Positions 1 to 6,567 of a stretch of DNA of 6,693 bases are shown piece by piece (position 1 is the stretch's first letter; each line of letters begins with the position of its first letter). Under the pieces are notes generated by a model. It was not told the origin of the DNA. It saw only the letters and a program-made list of their open reading frames with translations, and did no database searches. The DNA comes from Desulfotignum sp. (GTDB taxonomy: Bacteria > Desulfobacterota > Desulfobacteria > Desulfobacterales > Desulfobacteraceae): contig JAIPDY010000181.1 in NCBI GenBank assembly GCA_021737445.1, positions 1-6,693 on the forward strand, written 5' to 3'. Position numbers and translations under genes: made by a program.

Positions 1-55
1 GGTCATACACATCCTGGCCCAGAGATTTTCGTTCTGCTATGGCGTTGAGCTTCAT
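1..55 (-). CDS. Probable GntR/FadR-family transcription regulator, N-terminal 18 codons only (runs off the window)
   Basis: An ATG three bases after the CoA-transferase stop opens a frame reading MKLNAIAERKSLGQDVYD up to the window edge. The KSLGQDVYD stretch resembles the segment that begins the winged helix-turn-helix of GntR regulators of the FadR/FCD type (pattern like KSLSEQVYEQL); this is recognition from 18 residues, not a full domain. An in-frame TGA, the stop of the preceding gene, lies one codon upstream, so no longer start is possible. The ribosome site is weak: GAAAG abuts the ATG and AAAAGGG lies 13 bases upstream, so translation is probably coupled to the CoA-transferase. As last gene seen in its unit, behind an operator-like palindrome, it is a good candidate for a local autoregulated repressor. 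It could be another protein type. Confidence 0.6.
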   Translation of the reverse strand, partial: MKLNAIAERKSLGQDVYD

Positions 56-58
56 CTT

Positions 59-1249
59 TCAAATAATTCCCTTTTCCCTGAATTGTGCCAGGGTGTCCGG
101 TGTGTACTTCAGGACATCCCCGTAAATGGCCTGGTTGTGCTCCCCGAACCGCGGGGGAAAGGTCAGGGTTTGGTTGCAGTCTTCCAGAAAGGGGGTCATG
201 TTGGGAGGTGGGGCCAGGGTCAGTGCAATGCCGGTGGCTGCATCTTTTGATGACAGCAGCCGTTTTTGCACCAGGGGATCCTTTGTCACCTCCTCCACCC
301 CTTTGATGGGGGAGATGGGCACGGTGATGGCGGTGAACAGATCAACCAGCTCGGCTGTGGTGTGCTGCCGGGTGATCTGGTTGATGGCCTGGTTCAGGTT
401 GGCCACATCCTTGATCCGGCCCTGGTTTTTCTTGTATGCCTCCTTGTCCAGGGACGTGAAGATCTCCTGGGAGGTCATGGCGGCCCACTGCCGGTCGTTG
501 CCCACGGCCAGGTACACAAACCCGTCTTTTGTCTGGTACACAGACACCGGGCAGAAAAATTCATGGGTGTTGCCCCGGCGGGTGATGTGGGTCCCGAAGC
601 TTTTGCCCAGGGCAATGGGCACGGTGAGCCAGGACACCGAGGATTCAAACATGGACATGTCCAGGCGGGAGCCCTCTCCGGTTACAGCCCGTTTGAACAG
701 GGCTTTCATGAGCAGGCCGTACCCGTGTTCTGATGTGCCCATGTCCGGCAGAGGAATCCCGACAACCTGGGGATCGCCGTCTGCCTCGCCGGTAAGATCC
801 ATGAGCCCGGAACGGGCCTGGAGGATGGGGTCATAGGCCCCTTCATTGGAATCCGGGCCGAATCCCGTGACCCCCAGCCAGATGATGTCCGGCTTGATCT
901 CTTTCATGATCTCATAGGCAATGCCCAGTTTTTCATAATTTTTGGGCAGCTGGTTGGTGATGAAGATGTCCACAGAAAGTTTCTGGATCAATTCTTTGAG
1001 CAGCTGTTTGCCCTCGGGTTCGGCCAGGTTCAGGGTCAATGCCTTTTTTCCGGCATTGATGCACAGATAATAGGCGTTCATGCGGTCCTCGTCCATCACC
1101 TTTTCGCCGATGAACCGGTTGGGATCACCATACACCGGATGTTCCAGGCGGATCACCTGCATGCCGTCCTGGGCCAGGCGGTAAGTCAGGTACGGGGCCA
1201 CCGTGGCCTGTTCCAGGGACAATACAGTCAGATTTTTAAACAATTCCAT
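59..1249 (-). CDS. Family III (CaiB/BaiF-type) CoA-transferase
   Basis: This 396-residue protein matches the usual size (about 380-430) and layout of family III CoA-transferases, cytoplasmic dimeric enzymes that move CoA between carboxylic acids through an aspartyl-CoA anhydride. Visible hallmarks are the N-terminal LSLEQATVAPYLTYRLAQDGMQVI segment, the YDPILQARSGLMDLTG block (about 139-154), a candidate catalytic Asp169 in GIPLPDMG (the same number as in formyl-CoA transferase), TGEGSRLDMSMFES (190-203), RRGNTHE (224-230), AVGNDRQW (248-255) and C-terminal PPRFGEH. The ATG at 1249 is chosen because AAGGAG lies five bases upstream; a GTG at 1267 would add six residues but overlaps iorB and has no such site. 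It follows iorB by 11 bases in one operon. Substrate is not readable: an arylacetate or another acid linked to the IOR product is an inference. A role in racemisation, as in some CaiB relatives, is less likely but not excluded. Confidence 0.93.
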   Translation of the reverse strand: MELFKNLTVLSLEQATVAPYLTYRLAQDGMQVIRLEHPVYGDPNRFIGEKVMDEDRMNAYYLCINAGKKALTLNLAEPEGKQLLKELIQKLSVDIFITNQLPKNYEKLGIAYEIMKEIKPDIIWLGVTGFGPDSNEGAYDPILQARSGLMDLTGEADGDPQVVGIPLPDMGTSEHGYGLLMKALFKRAVTGEGSRLDMSMFESSVSWLTVPIALGKSFGTHITRRGNTHEFFCPVSVYQTKDGFVYLAVGNDRQWAAMTSQEIFTSLDKEAYKKNQGRIKDVANLNQAINQITRQHTTAELVDLFTAITVPISPIKGVEEVTKDPLVQKRLLSSKDAATGIALTLAPPPNMTPFLEDCNQTLTFPPRFGEHNQAIYGDVLKYTPDTLAQFREKGII

Positions 1250-1254
1250 GGGCG

Positions 1255-1260
1255 CTCCTT
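1255..1260 (-). promoter_or_regulatory. Ribosome binding site of the CoA-transferase gene
   Basis: AAGGAG directly follows the TGA stop of iorB and lies five bases before the ATG at 1249. It decides that start over the in-frame GTG at 1267 and indicates coupled translation with iorB. Confidence 0.85.
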
Positions 1261-1824
1261 TCAGCACAGTTTTTTGCCTTGTTCATGACAGAGATCAAAT
1301 ATGTTCAGGTTGACCTGTTTGACCGGATCCGGGCTTACCGATGCCACTGTCTGCCGCAGGGCATCCGCATCCAAAGGTCCCTGGCCGAAGGCTGCAAAAA
1401 ATGCCACCATGGCCAGGTTGGTGGACCGGGGGGCTCCCAGTTCCAGTGCGGTTTTGCCGGCTTCCGTTGCAAAGGCGGTGATCTTGTATTCTGCCAGATA
1501 CTGCTTCACCCGGTGATCGGGGAACCCGTCTGCAGAAGCATTGGCAAAGACCATGCCCCCGGGCCGCACCCAGGGCAGGTACCGGTAGGCTTCCGCTTCA
1601 TCCATGGAGATGAGAAAATCTCCTGCCCCGGCCCGGATCAGGCTGGATCCGGCATCTCCGATCTTGAGATGGGACACCACAGATCCGCCCCTCTGGGCCA
1701 TGCCGTGGGTTTCCGCCCCCAGGATATTGTAGCCCTTGTTCAGGGCGGTCTGGGCCAGGATTTTGGTCATGAACAATATGCCCTGCCCCCCCAGGCCGCT
1801 CAATACAAAATTACAGGTTTTCAT
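1261..1824 (-). CDS. iorB: Indolepyruvate ferredoxin oxidoreductase, beta subunit
   Basis: This 187-residue protein is the small (gamma-domain) subunit of a 2-oxoacid:ferredoxin oxidoreductase, close to the usual IorB size of about 190-200. The N-terminus has the family loop GLGGQGI (residues 10-16), followed by ETHGMAQRGGSV (38-49), the signature distinguishing IorB-like subunits and thought to help CoA binding. It pairs with IorA, encoded just upstream, to oxidise aryl-pyruvates to aryl-acetyl-CoA plus CO2 with reduction of ferredoxin. The start is the ATG at 1824: AAGGAG lies five bases before it. An ATG at 1857 in the same frame would add 11 residues that overlap iorA and precede the conserved beta strand, so it was set aside. 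The stop overlaps the region that feeds the next ribosome site. Assignment to the IOR family is firm; preference for indolepyruvate over other 2-oxo acids is by family only. Confidence 0.95.
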   Translation of the reverse strand: MKTCNFVLSGLGGQGILFMTKILAQTALNKGYNILGAETHGMAQRGGSVVSHLKIGDAGSSLIRAGAGDFLISMDEAEAYRYLPWVRPGGMVFANASADGFPDHRVKQYLAEYKITAFATEAGKTALELGAPRSTNLAMVAFFAAFGQGPLDADALRQTVASVSPDPVKQVNLNIFDLCHEQGKKLC

Positions 1825-1829
1825 ATCCT

Positions 1830-1835
1830 CTCCTT
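1830..1835 (-). promoter_or_regulatory. Ribosome binding site of iorB
   Basis: AAGGAG begins on the last base of the iorA TAA stop and lies five bases before the ATG at 1824. It decides the iorB start over the longer in-frame ATG at 1857 and makes coupled synthesis of the two subunits likely. Confidence 0.88.
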
Positions 1836-3697
1836 TATGAAACGGTCTGCACCGCATGTTTGGGGCAGATGTGCAGGCACACCCCGCACCCGGAACACAG
1901 CACCGGATTGATTTGTGTTTTTTTCTTTTCAGGATTTCTCACCATGGCCGGGCATTCAAACCGCAGGTGGCACAGGCCGCAGTCATCACATTCATCTGTG
2001 ATCTCAACCGCAAAAATTTCCGGCAGGGCCTGGTCCCGCAGCCCGATGACACAGGGGTGCCGGGAAATGATTACGGCGATGCCCCCTTCCGGGGACAGGG
2101 CCCATGCATGGGCTTTTTTGATCTCATCAATGGTGTGGTCGATATCATAGGGATCCACCACCTGGATATAATTGACCCCGCAGCCCTTGACAATGGTCTC
2201 TAAAGCAATGGCATTGCCTTTTCTGCCGTCCACCCGTACCCCCTGGGTGATGGCCGGCTGCATGCCGGTCATGGCAGTGCTGCCGTTGTCCAGAATCACC
2301 AGGACAAACCGGGCGTCATTGTACACCGCATTGATAAGTCCTGTGGTGCCGGAATGGAAAAAGGTGGAATCCCCCATGGTGGCAACGATGGGTTTGTCTT
2401 CCCCATCCTGGTGAAAGGCATGCCAGAAGCCCGAGGCCAGGGTGATGCCCGCCCCCATGTCCAGTACCGTGTCCACGCCCCCCAGGTTGGACCCCAGGGT
2501 ATAGCACCCGATGTCCGAGGGATAGATGGCCTTGGGAACCGCCTTGCGGATGGCGTAAAAGGATGCCCTGTGGGGGCAGCCCGGACACAGGGTGGGTTTG
2601 CGGACGGGCAGGTCCAGAGATGCTGCCAGGGCAAATCCTTCCTTTGTGCTGTCAGTATCGGACAAAGGCGGCAGACTGCTTTCAACCAGGGCCTGGTTCA
2701 GGATTGCTTCAATTTTTTCAGGTACCAGCTCTCCTTCCATGGGCACATGACCGGTGAGCCGTCCCCAGGTTTTGTGCCTGTCTTGCAGCATATATTCGAT
2801 GACTGTGTCGGTTTCTTCTATGACCAGGACCCGGTCACAGGCATCCATGAACTGTCCGGCCAGTTTTTCCGGAAACGGATATGGCGCCCCGAGCTTGAGC
2901 AGGGGGATGTCGGTTCTGTTGCACTCGTCAAACAGGTCGGTCACAACGGCAGAGGGCACGCCGCCGGCGGCAATGCCCAGCGCAAATGTCTGTCCTGTCT
3001 GGATGGTGTGGCGGTTGTAAGGCACCAGGGTATTGAATTTTTCCGCGATCTTTACATGTTTTTCATTGAGGGCCTTGTGCTGGAGAAAGCGAAATTTCGG
3101 GGTGGATGCCCACCGGGTGGGCTCTCTTTTGAAAACAGCCGGAGTATCATTATTTTTCAGGTCCCCATAGGTAATATTCTGCCTTGCATGGCAGATGCGG
3201 ATGGCCGGCCGCACCAGCACCGGGACCTGGAACTCTTCGGAAATCTCGAACGCTGTCTTGATCATGGCCCGGGCTTCCAGGGGACTGGCAGGGTCCAGCA
3301 CCGGCACCTTGGCGATGCGCGCCATAAACCGCGAATCCTGTTCTGTCTGGGAGGAATGGGGCCCGGGATCATCACAGGAGATCACCACAAGGCCTCCGAT
3401 GTTGCCGATATAGGCGGCAGACATAAAGGAATCCGCTGCCACGTTCAACCCCACCATCTTCATGCAGCAGGCAGCCCGTTTTCCGGAAATGGCAGCGGCA
3501 AAAGCATTGTCAAAAGCCACTTTTTCGTTCACCGACCATTCAATGACCGTGTTCAGGTTCGCTGCCTTTGCAAACCGCACTGTTTCCGGCAGAATTTCCG
3601 AACTCGGGGTGCCGGGATAGGAGGTCAACACCTGGCACCCTGCTTCCAGAAGCCCTAAGGCCATGGCCCCGTTTCCCAGTAAAAACGCTTGTTTCAT
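1835..3697 (-). CDS. iorA: Indolepyruvate ferredoxin oxidoreductase, alpha subunit
   Basis: The large subunit of IOR, 620 residues, full length for the family. It catalyses TPP-dependent oxidative decarboxylation of aryl-pyruvates (indolepyruvate, phenylpyruvate and similar) to the acyl-CoA, passing electrons to ferredoxin; cytoplasmic and oxygen-sensitive. Order of parts: N-terminal pyrimidine-binding domain with SYPGTPSSEI (26-35), NEKVAFDNA (57-65, Glu58 the likely TPP-activating residue) and KMVGLNVAADSFMSAAYIG (80-98); a linker domain; CPGCPHRASF (371-380) and PSDIGCYTLG (393-402); TPP-diphosphate site GDSTFF (442-447) through LDN (469-471); then a C-terminal ferredoxin domain with two complete [4Fe-4S] cysteine sets, C570/C573/C576/C582 and C601/C604/C607/C611. 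The ATG at 3697 has GAGGA five bases upstream. It is the first gene of its unit, behind its own promoter and palindrome. No key residue is missing. Family is certain; exact substrate, and whether it runs oxidatively or as a reductive carboxylase, is open. Confidence 0.97.
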   Translation of the reverse strand: MKQAFLLGNGAMALGLLEAGCQVLTSYPGTPSSEILPETVRFAKAANLNTVIEWSVNEKVAFDNAFAAAISGKRAACCMKMVGLNVAADSFMSAAYIGNIGGLVVISCDDPGPHSSQTEQDSRFMARIAKVPVLDPASPLEARAMIKTAFEISEEFQVPVLVRPAIRICHARQNITYGDLKNNDTPAVFKREPTRWASTPKFRFLQHKALNEKHVKIAEKFNTLVPYNRHTIQTGQTFALGIAAGGVPSAVVTDLFDECNRTDIPLLKLGAPYPFPEKLAGQFMDACDRVLVIEETDTVIEYMLQDRHKTWGRLTGHVPMEGELVPEKIEAILNQALVESSLPPLSDTDSTKEGFALAASLDLPVRKPTLCPGCPHRASFYAIRKAVPKAIYPSDIGCYTLGSNLGGVDTVLDMGAGITLASGFWHAFHQDGEDKPIVATMGDSTFFHSGTTGLINAVYNDARFVLVILDNGSTAMTGMQPAITQGVRVDGRKGNAIALETIVKGCGVNYIQVVDPYDIDHTIDEIKKAHAWALSPEGGIAVIISRHPCVIGLRDQALPEIFAVEITDECDDCGLCHLRFECPAMVRNPEKKKTQINPVLCSGCGVCLHICPKHAVQTVS

Positions 3698-3720
3698 AAA
3701 AGTCCTCGCGATTTATTTAA

Positions 3721-3735
3721 TGTATACAGTATACA
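3721..3735. promoter_or_regulatory. Palindromic operator in front of iorA
   Basis: A perfect inverted repeat of 7+1+7 bases, TGTATAC-A-GTATACA. Read on the minus strand it covers the end of the spacer and the -10 hexamer of the iorA promoter, the position expected for a repressor site. Its GTATAC cores and TTGT/ACA flanks resemble sites bound by FadR/FCD-type GntR regulators (TTGTATACAA-like). A near copy lies at 6551-6565 in the other promoter. Binding is inferred, not shown. Confidence 0.8.
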
Positions 3736-3750
3736 ATTTATCCCTGTCAA
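3721..3750 (-). promoter_or_regulatory. Sigma-70 type promoter of the iorAB / CoA-transferase / regulator unit
   Basis: On the minus strand a perfect TTGACA (3750-3745) is followed after 18 bases by TATACA (3726-3721), a 4 of 6 match to the -10 consensus. Transcription would start near 3714, giving a leader of about 17 bases with the ribosome site GAGGA at 3707-3703. The promoter sits between the dehydrogenase stop and iorA, so the downstream genes can be transcribed separately. No convincing terminator was seen between the dehydrogenase and this promoter, so readthrough from the upstream unit is also possible. Confidence 0.75.
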
Positions 3751-3784
3751 GCCCAACTGCAGCACTGTTTAACGGCCCGCATTT

Positions 3785-4930
3785 TTACCGCCCTACAATG
3801 GTGCGGCCGATGATCATCTTTTCGATCTCTTTGGCCCCTTCGTAGATCTCCAGCACCTTGGCTGCCCGGTAAAAGCGTTCGATATCATAATCGTCAAAAT
3901 ACCCGTATCCGCCGTGAAGCTGCAATGCCTCATCCACCACTTCCACGGCGATGCGGGATGCATACAGCTTGGCCATGGCTGTCACATGGGTGTCGGGCGT
4001 GCCGTTGTCCAGGAGCCAGGCAGCCTTGTACATGATGTTTCTGGCCAGTTCGATCTTCACGGCCATGTCCGCGATCTTGAACTGCACCCCCTGGAAACTG
4101 CCGATGGGTCTGCCGAACTGTTTTCTGCCCTTTACATGCTTCACCGCCATGTCCAGGGCGCCCTGGGCCAGTCCCACCCCATGGGCGGAAACATAGGCCC
4201 GGCTGCGGTCAAAAAAGGCCATGAGCTGGTGGAATCCGTTACCCTGGATACCGATGAGATTGTCTTCGGGCACCCGGACATTGTTCAGGTACACCGCTGC
4301 CGTGTCCGAGCAGCGCAGCCCCATTTTCCCGTGCATGGGCTCTGCTTTATAGCCTTTTCGGTCGGTTTCCACGGCGATGATGCTGTGGCATTTCGACCGG
4401 GAGGCGTTGTCCGGGTCTGTCAGGCAGAAGATGAGCAGAAAGGTGCCCCTGGTACCGTTGCCGATCATCACCTTGGAGCCGTTGAGCACCCATTCACTGC
4501 CCTCTTTTACCGCAGTGGTGGCTGCGGACAGGGTGTCTGATCCGGCATCCGGCTCGGTGATGGCAAAGCCCATGACCCCGTCCCCGTTGAATATGGGGTC
4601 TAAAAACCGTTTGCCCTGTTCATCGGTGCCGAATAGCAAAAACTCTTCCGCCCCGAAAGTCAGGGAGCACAGCTGCTGGCTGATGCCGGGATCCACCTTC
4701 CACAGCTCTTCCAACACAATGGCCTGCTCCAGATATCCCAGTCCGGGACCACCGAATTTTTCCGGCACAAACAGCCCGATAAGGCCCAGCTCCTTTGCTT
4801 TGTTTACGATCTCATCCGGATAGGTTTCTGTCAGGTCCAGTTCCCGGCCCACCGGTGCCAGTTCTCCCCTGGCAAATTCTCTGGCTGCTTTTTGAATTGA
4901 TTTCTGTTCTTTTGACAATAAAAAATCCAC
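3785..4930 (-). CDS. Acyl-CoA dehydrogenase (FAD-dependent)
   Basis: A 381-residue soluble acyl-CoA dehydrogenase, standard length for the short/medium-chain type that makes trans-2-enoyl-CoA and passes electrons to electron-transferring flavoprotein. Seen in order: helical N-terminal domain; the FAD/substrate signature FAITEPDAGSD (122-132); KMGLRCSDTA (202-211); R269-K-QFGRPIGSFQ (to 280) for FAD binding; QLHGGYGY (337-344); and YEGAKEIEKMIIGR (363-376), in which Glu364 is the probable catalytic base. The start is a GTG (4930-4928) with AAGGAG eight bases upstream; no better ATG is near. It follows the carboxyltransferase stop by 20 bases, so both are one unit. The region corresponding to the GYRSA segment of glutaryl-CoA dehydrogenase reads PGISQQL (81-87), lacking the arginine that binds the glutaryl carboxylate, so a glutaryl-CoA substrate is unlikely. 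Actual substrate unknown. Confidence 0.95.
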   Translation of the reverse strand: MDFLLSKEQKSIQKAAREFARGELAPVGRELDLTETYPDEIVNKAKELGLIGLFVPEKFGGPGLGYLEQAIVLEELWKVDPGISQQLCSLTFGAEEFLLFGTDEQGKRFLDPIFNGDGVMGFAITEPDAGSDTLSAATTAVKEGSEWVLNGSKVMIGNGTRGTFLLIFCLTDPDNASRSKCHSIIAVETDRKGYKAEPMHGKMGLRCSDTAAVYLNNVRVPEDNLIGIQGNGFHQLMAFFDRSRAYVSAHGVGLAQGALDMAVKHVKGRKQFGRPIGSFQGVQFKIADMAVKIELARNIMYKAAWLLDNGTPDTHVTAMAKLYASRIAVEVVDEALQLHGGYGYFDDYDIERFYRAAKVLEIYEGAKEIEKMIIGRTIVGR

Positions 4931-4938
4931 TGATCCGT

Positions 4939-4944
4939 CTCCTT
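4939..4944 (-). promoter_or_regulatory. Ribosome binding site of the acyl-CoA dehydrogenase gene
   Basis: AAGGAG eight bases before a GTG codon at 4930. It supports the GTG as the true start; the encoded MDFLLSKEQK is the expected beginning for the family. Confidence 0.82.
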
Positions 4945-4950
4945 CAAGGT

Positions 4951-6510
4951 TTATAAGGGGATGTTTCCATGCCGCCGGAAAGGTACGGGCCGCTGTTTGT
5001 TTTTCAGCATGGCCAGGCCTTTGATGATCTGACTTCTGGTTTCAGAAGGTTCAATGACTTTGTCCACCAGCATATTGGAGGCGGCATGAAAGGGGTTGGA
5101 ATATGTATAATCATATTCCTGAATCTTTTGGGCCTTGAAATTTTTTGGATCATCCGCTTCCAGAATTTCTTTGCGATAGATGATATTAATGGCTGCCGTG
5201 GTGTCCAGCACCACCAGCTGGGCCACGGGCCAGGCCATCATCAGGTCCACCCCCATACCGGCGCAGCACATGGCCATGACAGCCCCGCCGTATTCTTTCC
5301 GCAGGGCCAGGGTGATCTTGGGCACCGTGGCTTCGGCATAGGCATACAGCATTTTGGCCCCATGCCGGATAATGCCGGCATATTCTTGTTTCACCCCGGG
5401 AAAATACCCGGGCACATCCACAAGGTTCACCAGCGGGATGTTAAAGCAGTCACAGAACCGGATGAAGCGGGCTGCCTTGTCTGCGGACTGGTAATCCAGG
5501 CACCCGGCCATAACCTGTGGCTGGTTGGCCACCATGCCCACGGTATTTCCGTCCATGCGGGCAAATCCGGTGATGATGTTACGGGCAAATTCCGGCAGGA
5601 CCTCCAAAAATGCATGGTTGTCCACAATCTCTTCTATCACTTTGTGCATGTCATAGGCTTTTTTAAAATCAGCCGGCACGATGTCGGTGAGCACCGGATT
5701 TTTGCGGGCCGCATCATCGTCACAGGGAAAGACAGGGGGGGGCTGTTCATGATTTACCGGCAGAAAGCTGAGCAGATACCGGATGAGGCTGATGCTTTGT
5801 TCTTCAGACTGTGCAACAAAATGGGCCTGGCCGGTAATTTTGCTGTGCACATCCGCCCCTCCCAGCTCCTCTATGGTCACTTTTTCACCTGTTACATCAT
5901 GGATCACCTTGGGGCCGGTGATCACCATCTGGCTTTGCTTTTCAATCATGACAATAAAATCGGTCAATGCCGGAGAATACACAGACACACCGGCACAGGG
6001 TCCCATGATGCACGATATCTGGGGAATCACCCCGGATGCGGCCGTGTTCCGGAAAAACATGCCTGCCACCCCTCTGGATGCGAAAAATCCCTCATGGAGC
6101 CGGCCGCCGCCGGAGTCGAACAACCCCACCACCGGGGCTTTGACTTTCAGGGCCTCATCCATGATCCGGCAGATCTTCTGGCCGTGAATAGTGCCCACGG
6201 AACCGCCCAGCACCGTGACATCCTGGGCATAGGCAAACACCATGCGGCCATCTATATTACCATATCCGATCACCACGCCGTCGCCGGGGACCTTGCGCTT
6301 GTCCATGCCAAATTCCATGCACTGGCTTTGCGCCAGGTCATTCAACTCCACGAATGTACCAGCATCAAACAGCATATCCAGGCGTTCCCTGGCTGTGAAT
6401 TTACCGGCATCATGATGCCTTGCCACAGCCTTTTCGCCGCCCCCCGTCACCGCCTTTTGCTGAAGGGTTTTCAGTCTTTCCAGCTCTTTTTCATGTGATT
6501 TTGCAGTCAT
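4951..6510 (-). CDS. Biotin-dependent acyl-CoA carboxylase, carboxyltransferase (PccB-like) subunit
   Basis: This 519-residue protein aligns by eye over its full length with propionyl-/methylmalonyl-CoA carboxyltransferase subunits (about 510-540 residues), which move CO2 between carboxybiotin and an acyl-CoA. The N-terminal crotonase-like half has GKFTARERLDMLFD (36-49), LGGSVGTIHGQKI (101-113), FDSGGGRLHEG (131-141) and GPCAGVSVYSPALTDF (170-185). The C-terminal half has GFARMDGNTVGMVANQP (315-331), CLDYQSADKAARFIRFCD (337-354), NLVDVPGYFPG (362-372), EYAGIIRHGAK (376-386), RKEYGGA (404-410) and the ending RRHGNIPL. Departures: GPCAGGAV-type sequence reads GPCAGVSV; the RKAYGGAYD region reads RKEYGGAVM, so the PCC aspartate is Met412; the VMGAxGA block reads VLDTTAA. 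ATG at 6510 with AAGGA six bases upstream. First gene after its promoter. No biotin carboxylase or carrier gene is in view, so partners must lie elsewhere. A decarboxylase role is also possible. Confidence 0.92.
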   Translation of the reverse strand: MTAKSHEKELERLKTLQQKAVTGGGEKAVARHHDAGKFTARERLDMLFDAGTFVELNDLAQSQCMEFGMDKRKVPGDGVVIGYGNIDGRMVFAYAQDVTVLGGSVGTIHGQKICRIMDEALKVKAPVVGLFDSGGGRLHEGFFASRGVAGMFFRNTAASGVIPQISCIMGPCAGVSVYSPALTDFIVMIEKQSQMVITGPKVIHDVTGEKVTIEELGGADVHSKITGQAHFVAQSEEQSISLIRYLLSFLPVNHEQPPPVFPCDDDAARKNPVLTDIVPADFKKAYDMHKVIEEIVDNHAFLEVLPEFARNIITGFARMDGNTVGMVANQPQVMAGCLDYQSADKAARFIRFCDCFNIPLVNLVDVPGYFPGVKQEYAGIIRHGAKMLYAYAEATVPKITLALRKEYGGAVMAMCCAGMGVDLMMAWPVAQLVVLDTTAAINIIYRKEILEADDPKNFKAQKIQEYDYTYSNPFHAASNMLVDKVIEPSETRSQIIKGLAMLKNKQRPVPFRRHGNIPL

Positions 6511-6548
6511 GATATATCCTTGAATTTAGTTTGCCGGCACCCCATGCA

Positions 6549-6567
6549 ATTGTGTACTGTATACAAT
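6549..6567. promoter_or_regulatory. Palindromic operator in front of the carboxyltransferase gene
   Basis: A 19-base inverted repeat with one mismatched pair; the core TGTGTAC-T-GTATACA occupies 6551-6565 and the flanking AT pairs extend the dyad. On the minus strand it shares TTGTATACWGTAYACAW with the element before iorA. It starts exactly 9 bases after the TTGACA box, as there, and overlaps the -10 region. Likely the same regulator binds both. Confidence 0.78.

Noticed and set aside
126..836. Plus-strand open frames opposite the CoA-transferase
   Set aside because: They overlap a gene with catalytic residue and family blocks intact, and their products show no recognisable features.
1825..1857. 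Longer iorB start at the ATG at 1857
   Set aside because: It would overlap iorA and add residues not expected before the conserved first strand; the ATG at 1824 has an excellent ribosome site.
2354..3658. Plus-strand open frame of about 434 codons opposite iorA
   Set aside because: Same register effect over a certain gene. The translation shows no family motifs and no ribosome site pattern.
3751..3784. Possible terminator after the acyl-CoA dehydrogenase
   Set aside because: Only imperfect pairing (GCC near GGC) with no following T run on the minus strand; not enough to call.
4969..6498. Plus-strand open frame of about 509 codons opposite the carboxyltransferase gene
   Set aside because: It is in exact codon register opposite a full-length, clearly homologous gene. 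It stays open because the real gene rarely uses TTA, CTA or TCA codons; its own translation is His/Gly-rich with no recognisable domain, and it ends opposite a TCA serine codon.
3785..6510. Methylcrotonyl-CoA carboxylase / isovaleryl-CoA dehydrogenase (leucine) pair
   Set aside because: The carboxyltransferase lacks the MCC-type SGGAYLPRQ motif and ends with the PCC-type HGNIPL tail, so the leucine assignment is not supported by motif.
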